Of a DNA stretch of 64,000 nucleotides, positions 13,001 to 21,159 are shown in pieces. A model generated the notes under the pieces. The model saw only the letters and a program-made list of their open reading frames with translations. It was not told the origin of the DNA and ran no database searches. Made by a program: the position numbers and the translations under genes. Source of the stretch: Schistosoma mansoni (lineage: Eukaryota > Platyhelminthes > Trematoda > Strigeidida > Schistosomatidae); the NCBI RefSeq assembly GCF_000237925.1, contig NC_031496.1:3576650-3640649 (forward strand), in the 5' to 3' direction. Each line of letters opens with the position of its first letter. Position 1 is the first letter of the stretch.

Positions 13001-14490
13001 CAGCTGACGTGTGCCAAGTAGGAAGAAATAATATCTGCAATATTCATATCAGATAGTTGAAAGTGAACTTATGTATTAATCCTGTACAATCTCATTCATA
13101 GATACTTTCACATGCAATAGTCTAAATAAAATAGAGTAGCATTACTTTACTAACAAATTTATCAAACACTTATCGAAATTTTCATGTTTTGAATATAAGT
13201 TACTCAGTAGATTTATAAGTAATCAGATGCAGTAGACAACACTAAGTGAATTTAAATCTTTATCCCATTGCACAAGTATATGGTTGTCAGGACTCAGTAG
13301 CTAACTGGATAACGCGATGACGTTTGAAGCGAACGGGGCGAGACTATAGTTTATGGACGACCTTTGAACGAACCTTAAGTGACCTTGGGAAATATTAGCC
13401 AATCAGTAAACAGTCAGCATAGAGTAAAAATATATTATACAAAATATGGTCCAAAAATTTGTCAATGCTAGAAAAAAGTTCAAAAGTTCTAAATTCGTAA
13501 TGCATAAGGTAGACGAACTCATCCATATGGCTCCATAATAGTTAGTCCCTGGAGCCATGATAAGGTCACAAAATCCCTCTCAGCCCCGACCACATATCTT
13601 CATTATTGTTTGTGTGTACCGCGGTTGTGTAAGTTTATCATTTTTATTATGGATATGTCCCTGCAATACTTATACCACGGAATAGTCGAAGCTTCAGTAA
13701 CATCTGCGATTATTGCAGCCAATGTTACTGGTGCTTTTATTATACAGTTCGCGGCAATTATTATAATATGCCTTAGTCTCAATCTGGATCGAGCGATAAG
13801 GGTTTCTATTCTAGTAAACGTCTTCCTTCAACATATATTACATCGAAGGACAACATCACGGTAGTCTGCACAAGGTCTACAAATCATCTAATTACCACAA
13901 TTACAAATACAGGAACATCTTAGTAGTCTCATTTGTTGTAACCGCTTAATTGTCACGTTTTCTCTAAAATCCTTTGTGAACCGATTGTACATATGCATCA
14001 GGTACTGAAATTGGAGCTGTGACCTTGAAATCCCTCAAATGCTTCTGAGTAGCTCCTCCATAAGTTATAGTCACGCTGCGAACGGTACAGGATTCAAGTC
14101 CCACAGTGAACATCAACTCCGAGATGCAGGCACATCCAACTGATGAATGCCAAGTAGGACGAAACTAGCGTCTAACTGGATTCCACTATCCATCTTTGCT
14201 TATAATTGTTTGATTGTATATGATATCAAAATTACAAATGATATTAACACCTTTAAGCTTTTTTTTCTTCTTATATATTATAGACCTTAGGTTGTATGTT
14301 AAGCACTGGTTTATTACGTCGTCATTTAATGGTATGGAAAATATTTGCACCACATTTATTATTTTCAATGTTAAGTCTACTTATATCAGCTGTATGTCTT
14401 CCATTGATTCGTTTTTTGGTTGTATATTGTTTACATAATAGAATTTGTAAAATCTTAAAAAGTCATTTCAATATACATAAATGTGTATAA
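743..14490 (+). CDS. PIGO: GPI ethanolamine phosphate transferase 3 (PIG-O), C-terminal ~870 residues, 5' end outside window
   Basis: Seen: six exons on the + strand (743-1003, 4644-4968, 7022-8121, 9952-10283, 11041-11426, 14284-14490) join with compatible phases into 2,611 nt, ending at a stop at 14488-14490. The product carries SFNVKDLDTVD, then GIDHCGH and GDHGMT, which supply Asp/His residues of the alkaline-phosphatase-type two-metal site. A hydrophobic multi-span region follows, with FFITGHQPTLSGIPWDAAY and a C-terminal RRHLMVWKIFAPHLLF. These blocks and their order are those of PIG-O. Family knowledge: with PIG-F, PIG-O moves phosphoethanolamine from phosphatidylethanolamine to the third mannose of the GPI precursor in the ER membrane, supplying the link to protein. 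The vertebrate enzyme is about 1,090 residues, so roughly 200 N-terminal residues lie upstream. No frameshift is seen. The 255-bp inverted copy at the window start is odd. Confidence 0.93.
1085..1340 (+). mobile_element. Decayed LINE endonuclease-region fragment
   Basis: One frame reads FAYFTGVGVALNSRAKAVLVKWISISIRLYAVW, resembling the endonuclease part of the non-LTR retrotransposon whose 3' end is seen at 8217-9200. No intact ORF remains. Family assignment is by eye. Confidence 0.5.
1524..2049 (+). mobile_element. 526-bp non-autonomous retroelement (AAAT-tailed family), full length
   Basis: Flanked by an 11-bp duplication, TTGTTCCAACC (1513-1523) and TTGTTCTAACC (2050-2060). It starts GCCCCTAAATGCCCTGG and ends in an (AAAT)n-like tail. 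At least eight copies are in the window, in both orientations. Antisense ORFs of 80-110 codons recur among copies but show no domain I recognise. The tail and target duplication indicate target-primed retroposition. Confidence 0.85.
2178..2607 (+). mobile_element. AAAT-tailed retroelement, 5'-truncated copy
   Basis: Begins inside the family consensus at TTCGTGGCGG and runs to the AAATAAATGAATAAAT tail. It is diverged from the copy at 1524. Confidence 0.75.
2610..2805 (+). mobile_element. Decayed LINE reverse-transcriptase C-terminal fragment
   Basis: Frames read ERFMYLGSCV and, after indels, KFSGTYSNLRHL, resembling the conserved FVYLGSCIS / AYANLGHLW blocks of schistosome non-LTR elements. 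No intact ORF. Confidence 0.45.
3780..4400 (+). mobile_element. Decayed LINE reverse-transcriptase core fragment
   Basis: An 84-codon ORF at 3780-4034 includes LPLRQIFEQYHKPTVVLFLNIVVAFNSLNMSIL, matching the RT region LRQ...PT...FLDI.AAFDSL of non-LTR elements. The expected catalytic FADD-type box is not preserved downstream. Old, inactive copy within the PIGO intron. The flanking 2810-3780 and 4400-4640 show nothing further that I recognise. Confidence 0.5.
4644..4968 (+). CDS. PIGO: PIGO internal exon with GDHGMT motif
   Basis: The acceptor is TTTCTTTCTAG. The exon reads LIVSKLQSSDILFILGDHGMT, then SGDHGGDSDAELEAA and DLVPTLSLLTNVPIPYSNLG, the end of the phosphatase-like catalytic domain. 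The donor follows ...NFIQ at 4969 (CAG|GTAACT). The second half of this exon and the start of the intron are duplicated in inverted orientation at 1-255. Confidence 0.92.
5225..5640 (+). mobile_element. Hammerhead SINE family B, near full-length
   Basis: The ~160-nt leader is followed by a tRNA-like region with an A-box-like segment (TCTATCGGTTAAGTG) and a B box (GGGTTCGAATTTC), then a hammerhead core and the 3' body GTGCTTCCAGG...TCAATTGACTCATGA. Copies recur in both orientations across the window. The most complete one is at 61668-62030. Confidence 0.85.
5484..5527 (+). ncRNA. Hammerhead ribozyme in SINE B
   Basis: Stem I is CACTG/CAGTG. The core CTGAGGAG and CGAAAC flank stem II (GTCC/GGAC, loop CACAATA). 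The short stem III is AC-GGCC-GT and cleavage is predicted after GTT at 5522. All invariant core positions (CUGANGA, GAAA) are present. Confidence 0.75.
6327..6895 (+). repeat. ~570-bp dispersed repeat L, + copy
   Basis: Matches 54196-54765 in inverted orientation over its whole length, e.g. CATCACGATAGGCAAGCCCGA and CCACCCCTCCTTGTGGGAAGG. No ORF, tRNA-like region or terminal repeat is seen. It may be an untranslated region of a larger retroelement. The rest of 5640-7020 holds no recognised feature. Confidence 0.75.
7022..8121 (+). CDS. PIGO: PIGO large exon, multi-span membrane domain
   Basis: The 1.1-kb exon starts in phase 0 after TTTATAG and ends at donor GTAAGT (8122). It begins MFTYTANYYYN, runs through STYDWIEQLND and VTILRELQSIFRIHW, then a series of long Leu/Ile/Phe-rich segments typical of the PIG-O membrane domain. 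It aligns in order with the vertebrate protein directly after the previous exon, so no exon seems missing between 4968 and 7022. Confidence 0.9.
8217..9200 (+). mobile_element. 5'-truncated non-LTR retrotransposon, RT C-terminus and 3' UTR
   Basis: Frames with a few stops read VYCATVRSVLLYGSETWP, then HQLRWLGHVLRMPNHRLPRRAMF, RGGQTKTWHKSMKSL and LETLNDMAQNRLQWRRCIHSL, the C-terminus of a schistosome LINE polyprotein. The 3' UTR follows from 8880, ending near the GTACGTACGTACG stretch. A second copy is at 15965. Inactive. Confidence 0.8.
9952..10283 (+). CDS. PIGO: PIGO exon, membrane segments
   Basis: The acceptor is TTTGTCTAG. The two bases carried from 8121 plus the first base here make Leu, then HTVRIWVARILLITIFYIFF and two further hydrophobic stretches. 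The donor GTGAGT is at 10284, leaving one base. An inverted 465-bp retroelement copy begins only ~40 bases inside the following intron. Confidence 0.88.
10321..10790 (-). mobile_element. AAAT-tailed retroelement, inverted copy in PIGO intron
   Basis: The tail ATTTATTATTATTTATTTAAACAC lies at the low-coordinate side, so the element is antisense to PIGO. Homology runs to GGTCATGTGAGAG near 10785, so it is slightly 5'-truncated. Confidence 0.8.
11041..11426 (+). CDS. PIGO: PIGO exon with FFITGHQ motif
   Basis: The acceptor is TTTCTTTAG. The exon continues NSLLLHVPQKCISWILAIFLCLLD, then FFITGHQPTLSGIPWDAAY, the best-conserved membrane-proximal block of PIG-O, then HNTRWLPGLTVLL and further hydrophobic segments. 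It ends on a codon boundary at donor GTAAGT (11427). Confidence 0.92.
11595..12244 (-). pseudogene. Unidentified antisense ORF pair in PIGO intron, probable frameshifted retrogene
   Basis: On the minus strand an ATG at 12244 opens a 137-codon ORF to 11831. Its product is charged, with the helical stretch SIELETKQLELRKRLIRQIRSNK and the end PEKARAEMLKLKQA. A second frame (11942-11595) continues GVENVKSRYFIRRLQYYISFGVLKCVWENHVKR and ends GLSLNPLLGIFN. One missing base near 11833 would join them into ~215 residues. There is no intron, and an AATAAA-like site follows the second stop. I recognise no family. It could be a real intronless nested gene with a sequencing indel, a processed pseudogene, or chance. 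The 74-nt fold-back next to its start (12248-12420) is unusual. Confidence 0.45.
12248..12420. repeat. 74-nt inverted repeat (fold-back) upstream of antisense ORF
   Basis: The arms are 12248-12321 and 12347-12420 with a 25-nt loop; five mismatches in 74 by eye. The sequence CCTCGTCCTTGT...GGCCAAATTAACCGAACC reads inward from both ends. It abuts the ATG of the minus-strand ORF on one side and a truncated Merlin-like element on the other. Confidence 0.92.
12421..12569 (-). mobile_element. Merlin-like MITE, truncated
   Basis: On the minus strand it begins GGTCGAGACTATAATTCATGG and follows the copies at 45592 and 57509 to ...AAATCTAATTCC, where the fold-back unit cuts it off. The other end is not found below 11595. 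Confidence 0.65.
12735..13040 (+). mobile_element. Sm-alpha-type SINE, + copy
   Basis: Contains the order GGTTATATCGAGGCA, CAATACTAAGTGAATTTAAA, the tRNA-like AGTGGATAACGCGATGGCG with B box GGTTCGAGTCC, and the hammerhead start CATCCAGCTGACG. The ribozyme is damaged (GTGTGCCAAGTAGGAAGAAA). Confidence 0.8.
13240..14205 (+). mobile_element. Sm-alpha-type SINE split by a DNA transposon
   Basis: The left half (13240-13336) ends in the tRNA-like region at GCGAACGG. The right half resumes at 14078 with GCGAACGGTACAGGATTC and runs through CCAACTGATGAATGCC and GGATTCCACTATCCATC. The hammerhead is degenerate. Confidence 0.85.
13337..14077 (+). mobile_element. 741-bp Merlin-like DNA transposon, non-autonomous, with 8-bp TSD
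   Basis: Flanked by a perfect 8-bp duplication GCGAACGG (13329-13336, 14078-14085) inside an Sm-alpha copy. Its ends GGCGAGACTATAGTTTATGG and, read inward, AGCGTGACTATAACTTATGG are terminal inverted repeats. An 84-codon ORF (13610-13864) shows no transposase motif I recognise. Merlin elements make 8-9-bp duplications and are known from schistosomes; hAT also makes 8 bp, so the class is an inference. A second copy (63100-63905) is interrupted by an LTR. Confidence 0.82.
14284..14490 (+). CDS. PIGO: PIGO terminal exon
   Basis: Phase 0 selects the AG at 14282-14283 and not the one at 14289-14290. The exon then reads TLGCMLSTGLLRRHLMVWKIFAPHLLFSM, the conserved PIG-O C-terminal block. Translation ends ...HFNIHKCV, stop. 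A solo LTR begins 52 bases after the stop. The first AATAAA I find downstream is at 15077-15082, beyond that LTR. Confidence 0.9.
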   Translation, partial: TLGCMLSTGLLRRHLMVWKIFAPHLLFSMLSLLISAVCLPLIRFLVVYCLHNRICKILKSHFNIHKCV

Positions 14491-14542
14491 GTATATTCCT
14501 TTTTGTCAATGTCATTACATTTTCTGTGTAATCCCACAATAC

Positions 14543-15053
14543 TGTTATATCCCGAATAGAATGGTACCTTTTGAGATCCATTTAATGGACCAGTACTATG
14601 GGTATATTTCCTATTATATGATGGTTAAGTAACTTAACTATTCATATTCATGTTCCTTTCATTGTGAGCTTCATTTTGACCCACAGACTATTATTATACG
14701 ATTTACCATTCCTGAGTTATCCCCAGTCTATTAATTACTGTCCCCCTATTCACAGCCACATTTGGCTAAATTTTGTACAAATGTTATTTTCTATTTTATG
14801 GTACGATGTGGTTAGTTTGTTTGGTATATAGACCCAGTATGTTTGAAATATAATGATTCATACCGCAGAGGCTGTTATTGGTGTTCTGAACTTAACTGGC
14901 TGGGCTAGGCAGAAAACAGAACCGACAAGTGCTCTAGACTGCTTGTACGGGTTTCCTGTGTCATTGGTCCGATCGATAAATCACTGTTCTCTAATTGGCG
15001 GTCTTATTACGTTATACATTCACAGGGCATCCAGGAGGTCACACGTTATAACA
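14543..15053 (+). mobile_element. Solo LTR (TGTTATA...TATAACA family) just after PIGO
   Basis: The termini TGTTATATCCC and ACGTTATAACA form an inverted repeat with TG...CA ends. The flanks AATAC/AATAT look like a 5-bp target duplication with one change. Internally it has a TATA-like GGTATATAGACCCAG. No primer-binding site or internal coding region follows, so it is a solo LTR. Superfamily not determined. Confidence 0.85.
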
Positions 15054-15287
15054 AATATCATTAAGAATTTAAGAGAAATAAAACAAAAATTCCAAGTTTC
15101 ATTTAAATGTTTCAAATAAATTATTCTATATATAAGAACTTTCGTCTAAATTAGAGCGAATAGTTTCATAGTATTTAGACGCCGAGTTAATGTAAGACAT
15201 TAAATAGGAAGAATATATTTGTAAAATGTCAGCGAATGAATTTAAAGTAAATCCTTGTATATCGTTTAAGCCTGATTACTTTATTAA

Positions 15288-15811
15288 GTGCCCCCAAATG
15301 CCCTGGTACGGCCGAGAGTGAGGAGAGTCCGCTCTCCCTCTCCAAATGCTCTCACATGGCCACGCGTATATAGCCTCTGCCACACAAGTTCTACTCACTG
15401 CCTTCTCGTGGCGGGGGTGTTGTTTACGAAATTGAGAGGACGAAGAGAGAATGTCCGGCGATTTAACCGGGTTGGTGGACGTGGAGTGTCCACGTAGGGG
15501 AGTCGGAAAACCGTGATTCCAAACCAATGGTGCACATGGGCTGGCTCCAGTATCCTGAGAGAACAAATGGAGTATGAATCAATCGTTGGTCACCGGCTAC
15601 CATGGGACTGCATCTCCTCACGATGCTCCACTGCCTTGTAGATTAGACCTTTAGGTCAAAGACTCCGGGTGTGGCCCCTTAAGAAAACCACCTGCTTCGG
15701 TTTCGGCACCTGATCAGTATCACAGCCCTCACCCAAATCAAATGAGATTTGTGTGGCACATATTTATCTGGTGCTTCCTTGTACCAATATTCATGTGTAT
15801 TAATAAAATAA
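15288..15811 (+). mobile_element. AAAT-tailed retroelement, full length with 10-bp TSD
   Basis: Flanked by ACTTTATTAA (15278-15287 and 15812-15821). It has the same length and ends as the copy at 1524 and terminates in TTAATAAAATAA. Confidence 0.9.
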
Positions 15812-15964
15812 ACTTTATTAACTGACTGATATTTATCCTGTTAAAGATCAATAACTTCAAAGAAATAATATATTGTTCAGCATAGAATGCTTCGTTAATT
15901 CTTTTCCATACTTTTAATTACAAATAATAACATTATTTGTAAGCCTAAATATACTATTCTCTTA

Positions 15965-16610
15965 TAGTCAAATGTCTGGCAAATGGAGCTCAATGCTAAC
16001 TAGTATTGGGGATGGTTGGAAAAGAGTTAGGGGCGGCCAAACTAAAACGTGGCATCAGACTATAAAGTCACTAACTTCTAGTCTGAGCCATGTTGGTAGA
16101 TGCAGACTACTTGGTTGGGGTCCGCGTAACTATCGTAACCAGTGGTTGGAGACTCTGAGTGACATGGCTCAGAATCGACCACAATGGCGTAGGTGTATAC
16201 ACTCTTTATCATCCCTTAAACCTTGAGATTAAAATTGCTTCATAACGTTCTTCCTTCCTATACTATATCCTTATATACAACCTTTCTTTATATACTACCA
16301 CCACTGAATTAATTACTTCTATGAATTCGGTGTTCATCTTGTTTTGCTAATGAGTGAGGTATGGCAACTTGGATCGATGCATATATGTGTCTGGTCCTAC
16401 GTTGTAGCTGACTAACTTTCACTATCGTTGACTGTCTTCATGTACAATATCCTCATATACAATTTTTTTCTATAAATATTACCACCATTAAATTAACTAC
16501 TATGAATTTGGTATTCATTTTGTTGTGTTAATGGGTCGTGGCAACTTGGACCGATGCATATATGTGCCTGGTCCTACGTTGTAGCTGACTGACTTACTGA
16601 AATAGAGTTA
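15965..16610 (+). mobile_element. 5'-truncated LINE 3' end with duplicated 3' UTR
   Basis: The ORF at 15972-16226 reads GWKRVRGGQTKTWHQTIKSL...LETLSDMAQNRPQWRRCIHSL, as at 8217. The 3' UTR segment (TTGGATCGATGCATATATGTGTCTGG) appears twice in tandem, about 16255-16425 and 16438-16600. Confidence 0.8.
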
Positions 16611-16612
16611 GG

Positions 16613-17062
16613 AAACGCGAATATATAGCCTCTGCCAGGGAAGTCCTACTCACTACCTTCTCGTGGCGGGGGTGTTGTTCACAAAAGTGAGAGGACGAAA
16701 AGCGAATGTCCGGCGCTTTCACCGGGTCGGTGGATGTGGAGGATCCACCTAGGGGAGTTGGAAAACCCTGATTGCAAACCAATAATGCACATGGGCTCCA
16801 GTATCCTGATGGAACGAATGGCGTATGAACCAACTGTTGGTCACCGGCTACCATGTGACTGCATCTCCTTACGATGCTCCACTGCCTTGTGGACTAGACC
16901 TTTATGTCAAAGGCTCGGGGTGTGGCCTCCTAAGAAAACCACCTGCTTCGGTTTGGGCACGTGGCAGTATCACAGCCCTCACACAAATCGAATGAGATTT
17001 GTGAGGCACATATTTATCTGGTGTTTCCTTGTACCAATATTTATGTGTTTAAATAAATAAAT
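16613..17062 (+). mobile_element. AAAT-tailed retroelement, 5'-truncated copy
   Basis: Starts at CGCGAATATATAGCCTCTGCC in the consensus, directly after the LINE 3' UTR, and ends GTTTAAATAAATAAATAG. It is very close in sequence to the copy at 1524. The stretch 17070-17540 after it holds no recognised feature. Confidence 0.85.
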
Positions 17063-17544
17063 AGGAAAATGTGCTCGGTCGATACAATATACTATTTTGT
17101 TACGATCTTCAAGTCAATTTCTTATCATTTTCTTAAAGCTTTTATTTTTACTCTTCCAGTTCAAAATTGTTTATACCCTTTCAAGGTGTACAATATCTAT
17201 AATAAACTCATCATATCATCAGTGAAGTTGATACTTATCAGAAAAGTGTAAACCTCTTTGAATAAATTTGAGAATTCAATGGACTAGATTTTCTGAAGAT
17301 CACTTTGAAGTTCATTTCAGGAACTATAAATCTGTTTATATAATTTGGAGGCTCTAACAACCAACTTCTGATATTCTAATAATCTCGTCTAAAAAGCAAA
17401 GATTTTCCTGTCCTATTCAGAATAATGATTGGGAAGCTTATTGATTTATTTTAGATCTTAATTTGATTATCTATGGTCCCACCACCATACTTCTATACCC
17501 GGTAACATCCTTTATTATGGTAGATAGTAATATGTAGCATATTT

Positions 17545-17790
17545 CCTTCAAGCAAAGATGGATAGTGGCTAGCAGTGGAATCCAGGACGCGCGTTTCGTC
17601 CTATTTCGGACTCGTCAGCTGGATGTACCTGCATCTCAGAGTTGATGTTCACTCTGGGACTCGAACCCAGTACCCTTGCTTCAAACGCCATCGCGTTATC
17701 CACTCGGCCAATTAGAGACTGACCAGTTGCAGTCCTAACACATCGATGGGAAGATTCAAACAAACAATACTAAGTGAATTTAAAATATTT
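17545..17790 (-). mobile_element. Sm-alpha-type SINE, chimeric copy with intact hammerhead
   Basis: Reverse complement of the family from the hammerhead 3' side to the tRNA-like region (GGGACTCGAACCCAG), then joined at ~17705 to a +-oriented segment CCAATTAGAGACTGACC. Such mixed orientation recurs in other copies. Confidence 0.8.
17573..17630 (-). ncRNA. Hammerhead ribozyme in Sm-alpha SINE
   Basis: On the minus strand: stem I CCAG/CTGG, core CTGACGAG, stem II GTCC/GGAC with loop GAAATA, core CGAAAC, short stem III AC-GCGC-GT and cleavage after GTC (between 17586 and 17585). The extended stem I (GGTACATCCAG / CTGGATTCC) is the part known to make tertiary contacts in the schistosome ribozyme. 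All core positions are intact. Confidence 0.85.
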
Positions 17791-18657
17791 CCTTCAAGTT
17801 ATTTAATATCTACTAACATACCATACAATAGCTTAGAGCGATTGTCTTCGTCTGTACTTGAGGATTTATAAATGAGAGACTAACTTTCCCCCAAACGTAA
17901 CTTTGTATGAAACCCATTTCAATCATTCGTATGGTGTGTTCTTGATTACCTAGTCAACAAAAGGGGTAAACTACGATAAACATTAAATTGTGATACATAG
18001 TTACCTAGAACTATTCCTTACTTCAACATGTTTGTTTCTGTTGTCTTAGTATATTTGAGTGTTGCTCCGCGATCAAATGCCAGTATATCGCACTTGTATT
18101 GCGTCCTAGTAGAGTCAGTTGTTATACATCCTGGGTGGCTCATATATTGACACTAAGACCACAGGCGGCTAGCTACTCTGAAACGTCGTTCACTATCAGA
18201 TTATTTGATTTAAAGCAACTCCTAAATGATTAAAGTGATCAATATAAACCAGCTATGATGCGTAATTTCATATTAAACTGGTGTGAAGTACATGGTATTG
18301 GTTTTAAAAGTCAACTTTGTAAGTATATCTGCAACTAATTAACAAAGTATGTAGTTCAATGTATCAATCTCACCATCCTTTAATTTTTCCATAAATAACA
18401 TTTCGTATACATATCTCAAGGATATACGCGGTGGTAATGTTGATTCTTTTTACTTGGAAAGAAACTTCTCAATGTCGATTATACGGATTTTATTATACCA
18501 CCAATATAGGGTCTACTTAAATTACACGCATCTTGATAATTAACTTCTATGATTCGCGCTCCCCATCGTCAAAATGTAAAGTACTATAGTGCTGTACTTG
18601 CTGTTGCCCCTGGAAATGCCGAGAATGTATGTTACAAAGCCATTTCCGTGGTATCAT

Positions 18658-18978
18658 TGTTAAATCTCAAGGAAGAATAAATGAACGATGGCTTCTAGGT
18701 ATTATTTATGAACTATTATCATATATATTCCTATTGGATAACTGTTAAGCAACTTCATAAGTCTGAAATATATAATTCATACAATGGGAGCTGAGATTGT
18801 TTTCTGGACTCAAACATATAGGGCTAGGTGAGAAGAACCAATAAGGACTCAGAGTTGACTCTAAGCTGCTTGTACTGGTTAACGCCATCACTGGTTGATA
18901 CAGTACCAAGGCCGTATAAGTCAGTGTTCTGATTGGTGGTCCTACCACATGATATTGACAGAGCATAAGAACATAACA
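18658..18978 (+). mobile_element. Solo LTR, diverged copy with perfect 5-bp TSD
   Basis: Flanked by ATCAT (18653-18657 and 18979-18983). It starts TGTTAAATCTC and ends ACATAACA. It shares TAATTCATACAATGGGAGCTG and GACTCTAAGCTGCTTGTAC with the LTR at 14543, with internal loss of about 190 bp. The region 17800-18650 before it shows nothing I recognise. Confidence 0.78.
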
Positions 18979-19107
18979 ATCATAACAGGATTCGAGAGGT
19001 CTCATTATGTCTTTCTTTGCTTTACTAACGCTGATTTAATAGGGAAATTGATGTAATACTTATATTTTATATGAGGTGGAAATCAGCTTTCACTAAATCA
19101 AGTAATA

Positions 19108-19238
19108 CTTACTTCTTGTTAGCGTTCTTTTAGCGAGTTAGTTTTCTACGGGATGGGGTCGCTAACCTCATGCCCGACCTTCCTCCTTTATCCGAGCTTG
19201 GGACTGGCAGTAGCCCCCGGAGGAGCTACAGGCGAAGT
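19108..19238 (-). mobile_element. 131-bp RTE head-plus-tail mini-element with perfect 14-bp TSD
   Basis: Flanked by TAAATCAAGTAATA on both sides (19094-19107, 19239-19252). On the minus strand it opens AACTTCGCCTGTAGCTCC, matches the 5' UTR of the RTE copy whose head lies at 35545-35665, and ends CGCTAACAAGAAGTAAG, i.e. the RTE-type TAAG tail. No coding sequence. Confidence 0.88.
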
Positions 19239-19854
19239 TAAATCAAGTAATAGCATATTAGGAAATAGATTACTTAGTCTGATAAATTGGAAGACTAGCT
19301 TCTAGCAAAAATGCATCTGTCACTTAGTATTAACCCTGTTATCGTTTGTAGTTTGATCCCTCTGGTCAGTAAGTCGAACTAGTCTGGAGTTCTTTTTGTT
19401 GACGATGCTTAGAGGGTGTGTAGATAATTATGTGCCAAAAGATCAAAGTCTATCTGTCAAGTAATAGATAAGGTAATAGTGACTTATTTTAGATTCTTTA
19501 GTTAATGAAGGCCGCTGAATTCATGGAGGATAAGATAAAGACGTACCTATTATACTTGAGTTTGTGCCTCACCAACTTGATTTGTTCACTTAAATCCACG
19601 GGAGTTAAACCTTTCAATAAAAAAAGCCAGGTACATTGATGGAAGCAGTTGTCCCTTACAACGAATGTAGCTATCCGCTAATCTTTTCTTCAGCGCAAAT
19701 CAATTCAAAGTTTTATTTACTAACACCCATCTGTATGATAAGTGGATATTATGAAGTTTAGATTATACTGATAGCCATAAAAGTAAGCCATTAAACTGAA
19801 TTAAAAATGTGTGACAACTACAAAATAAGAAATTGTAGTGTAGCTTTTTCAATT

Positions 19855-20015
19855 AATGAGAAGGGGTTTTGTGGAGATTTCAGTATTTTCGTAGTTGAAA
19901 TCATGAGTCAATTGAAGCTAGACCACCATGGAATCGAATCTCACTCGCGAGGCGGGATCGTGGATGCGCACTGCTGGGGACGAAACGACCGTCCAGTGCT
20001 TCCAGGTTTTTCAAT
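19855..20015. mobile_element. SINE B, inverted chimeric copy
   Basis: A minus-strand 3' body (GAAGGGGTTTTGTGGAG...GACCACCATGG) is joined head-on to a +-strand segment that starts AATCGAATCTCACTCGCGAGG and carries part of the hammerhead. The 590 bases before it (19255-19850) and 20020-20620 after it hold no recognised feature. Confidence 0.75.
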
Positions 20016-20627
20016 TAGATGAATGATGGTCTGTAAGAGAATAGGAACGGACTAAGATTTGTAATAATAGTAATCGAAGGTATGAAGATGTGACTTTGAC
20101 TGTAAGATGTTCATATAAAACTTTTTGAATAGAATAAGACTACTAATAATGGAAATGTTAAGATAGATTGGGTGGGAAACTGGTATTCACAGACGATGTT
20201 ATACTTTCGTATCACTAACGCTTCTACAATCTGTGCACCTTTTGTTAAGGTAGATTATATATTACGGCTGATTAGATCTTCGTCTAGAATTCATGGTTTG
20301 TGCCGTTTTCATATTCTTCCAAAAATAATATGCGTTTTAGCCAGCGTATGACGATGAAGTATTCAGCGATTAACTAGTGTGAAATTTCGTACACTACTCA
20401 CCAGTAGGCTGTTTTCACTTCTACAATATTTTGATTTCTCTGAACTCAGATGCAAGCAAACAAGGGATAGGGTCATTTTAAATGTAGAAAGATGCAAATT
20501 CATTATTTTGTTGTTGAAACTACCTATAAGTTTGTGGCTCAAATCTTGAAATCTTTCTACAGCAAACAATTCAGATGATTTTCCCGCTATGCAAACAACA
20601 AGTTTTGAAAGTCCGACTAACTATTAA

Positions 20628-21155
20628 TATTTATTTATTTATTTAAACACATAAATATTGGTACAAGGAAGCACCAGATACATATGCTCCACACAAATCT
20701 CATTTGATTTGTGTGAGGGCTGTGATACTGTCCGAGTGCCCAAACCGAAGCAGGTGGTTTTCTTACGAGGCCACAACCGGAGCCTTTAACCTAAAGATCT
20801 GATCTATGAGGCAGTGGAGCATCGTGAGGAGATGCAATCCCGTAGTAGCCGGTGACCAACGATTGATTCATACGCCATTTGTTCCATCAGGATACTGGAG
20901 CCAGCCCATGTGCACCATTGGTTTGGAATCACGGTTTTCCAACTCCCCTAGGTGGACTTTCCGTGTCCACCGACCCGGTTATATCGCCGGACATTCACTT
21001 TTCGTCCTCTCAATTTCGTAAACAACATCCCCGCCACGAGAAGGCAGTAAGTAGGACTTCCCTGTAAGAAGCTATATAAGCGTGGCCATGTGAGAGCATT
21101 TGGAGAGGGAGAGTGGAATCTTCTCACTCTCGGTCGTACCAGGGCATTTGAGGAA
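20628..21155 (-). mobile_element. AAAT-tailed retroelement, near full-length inverted copy
   Basis: The tail complement TATTTATTTATTTATTTAAACAC is at the left and GTACCAGGGCATTTG at the right end. The body matches 15288-15811 in reverse. Confidence 0.85.
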
Positions 21156-21159
21156 TTTC

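Noticed and set aside
13610-13864. Possible transposase ORF in the 741-bp element
   Set aside because: 84 hydrophobic codons with no catalytic DDE pattern; the related copy does not preserve the frame.
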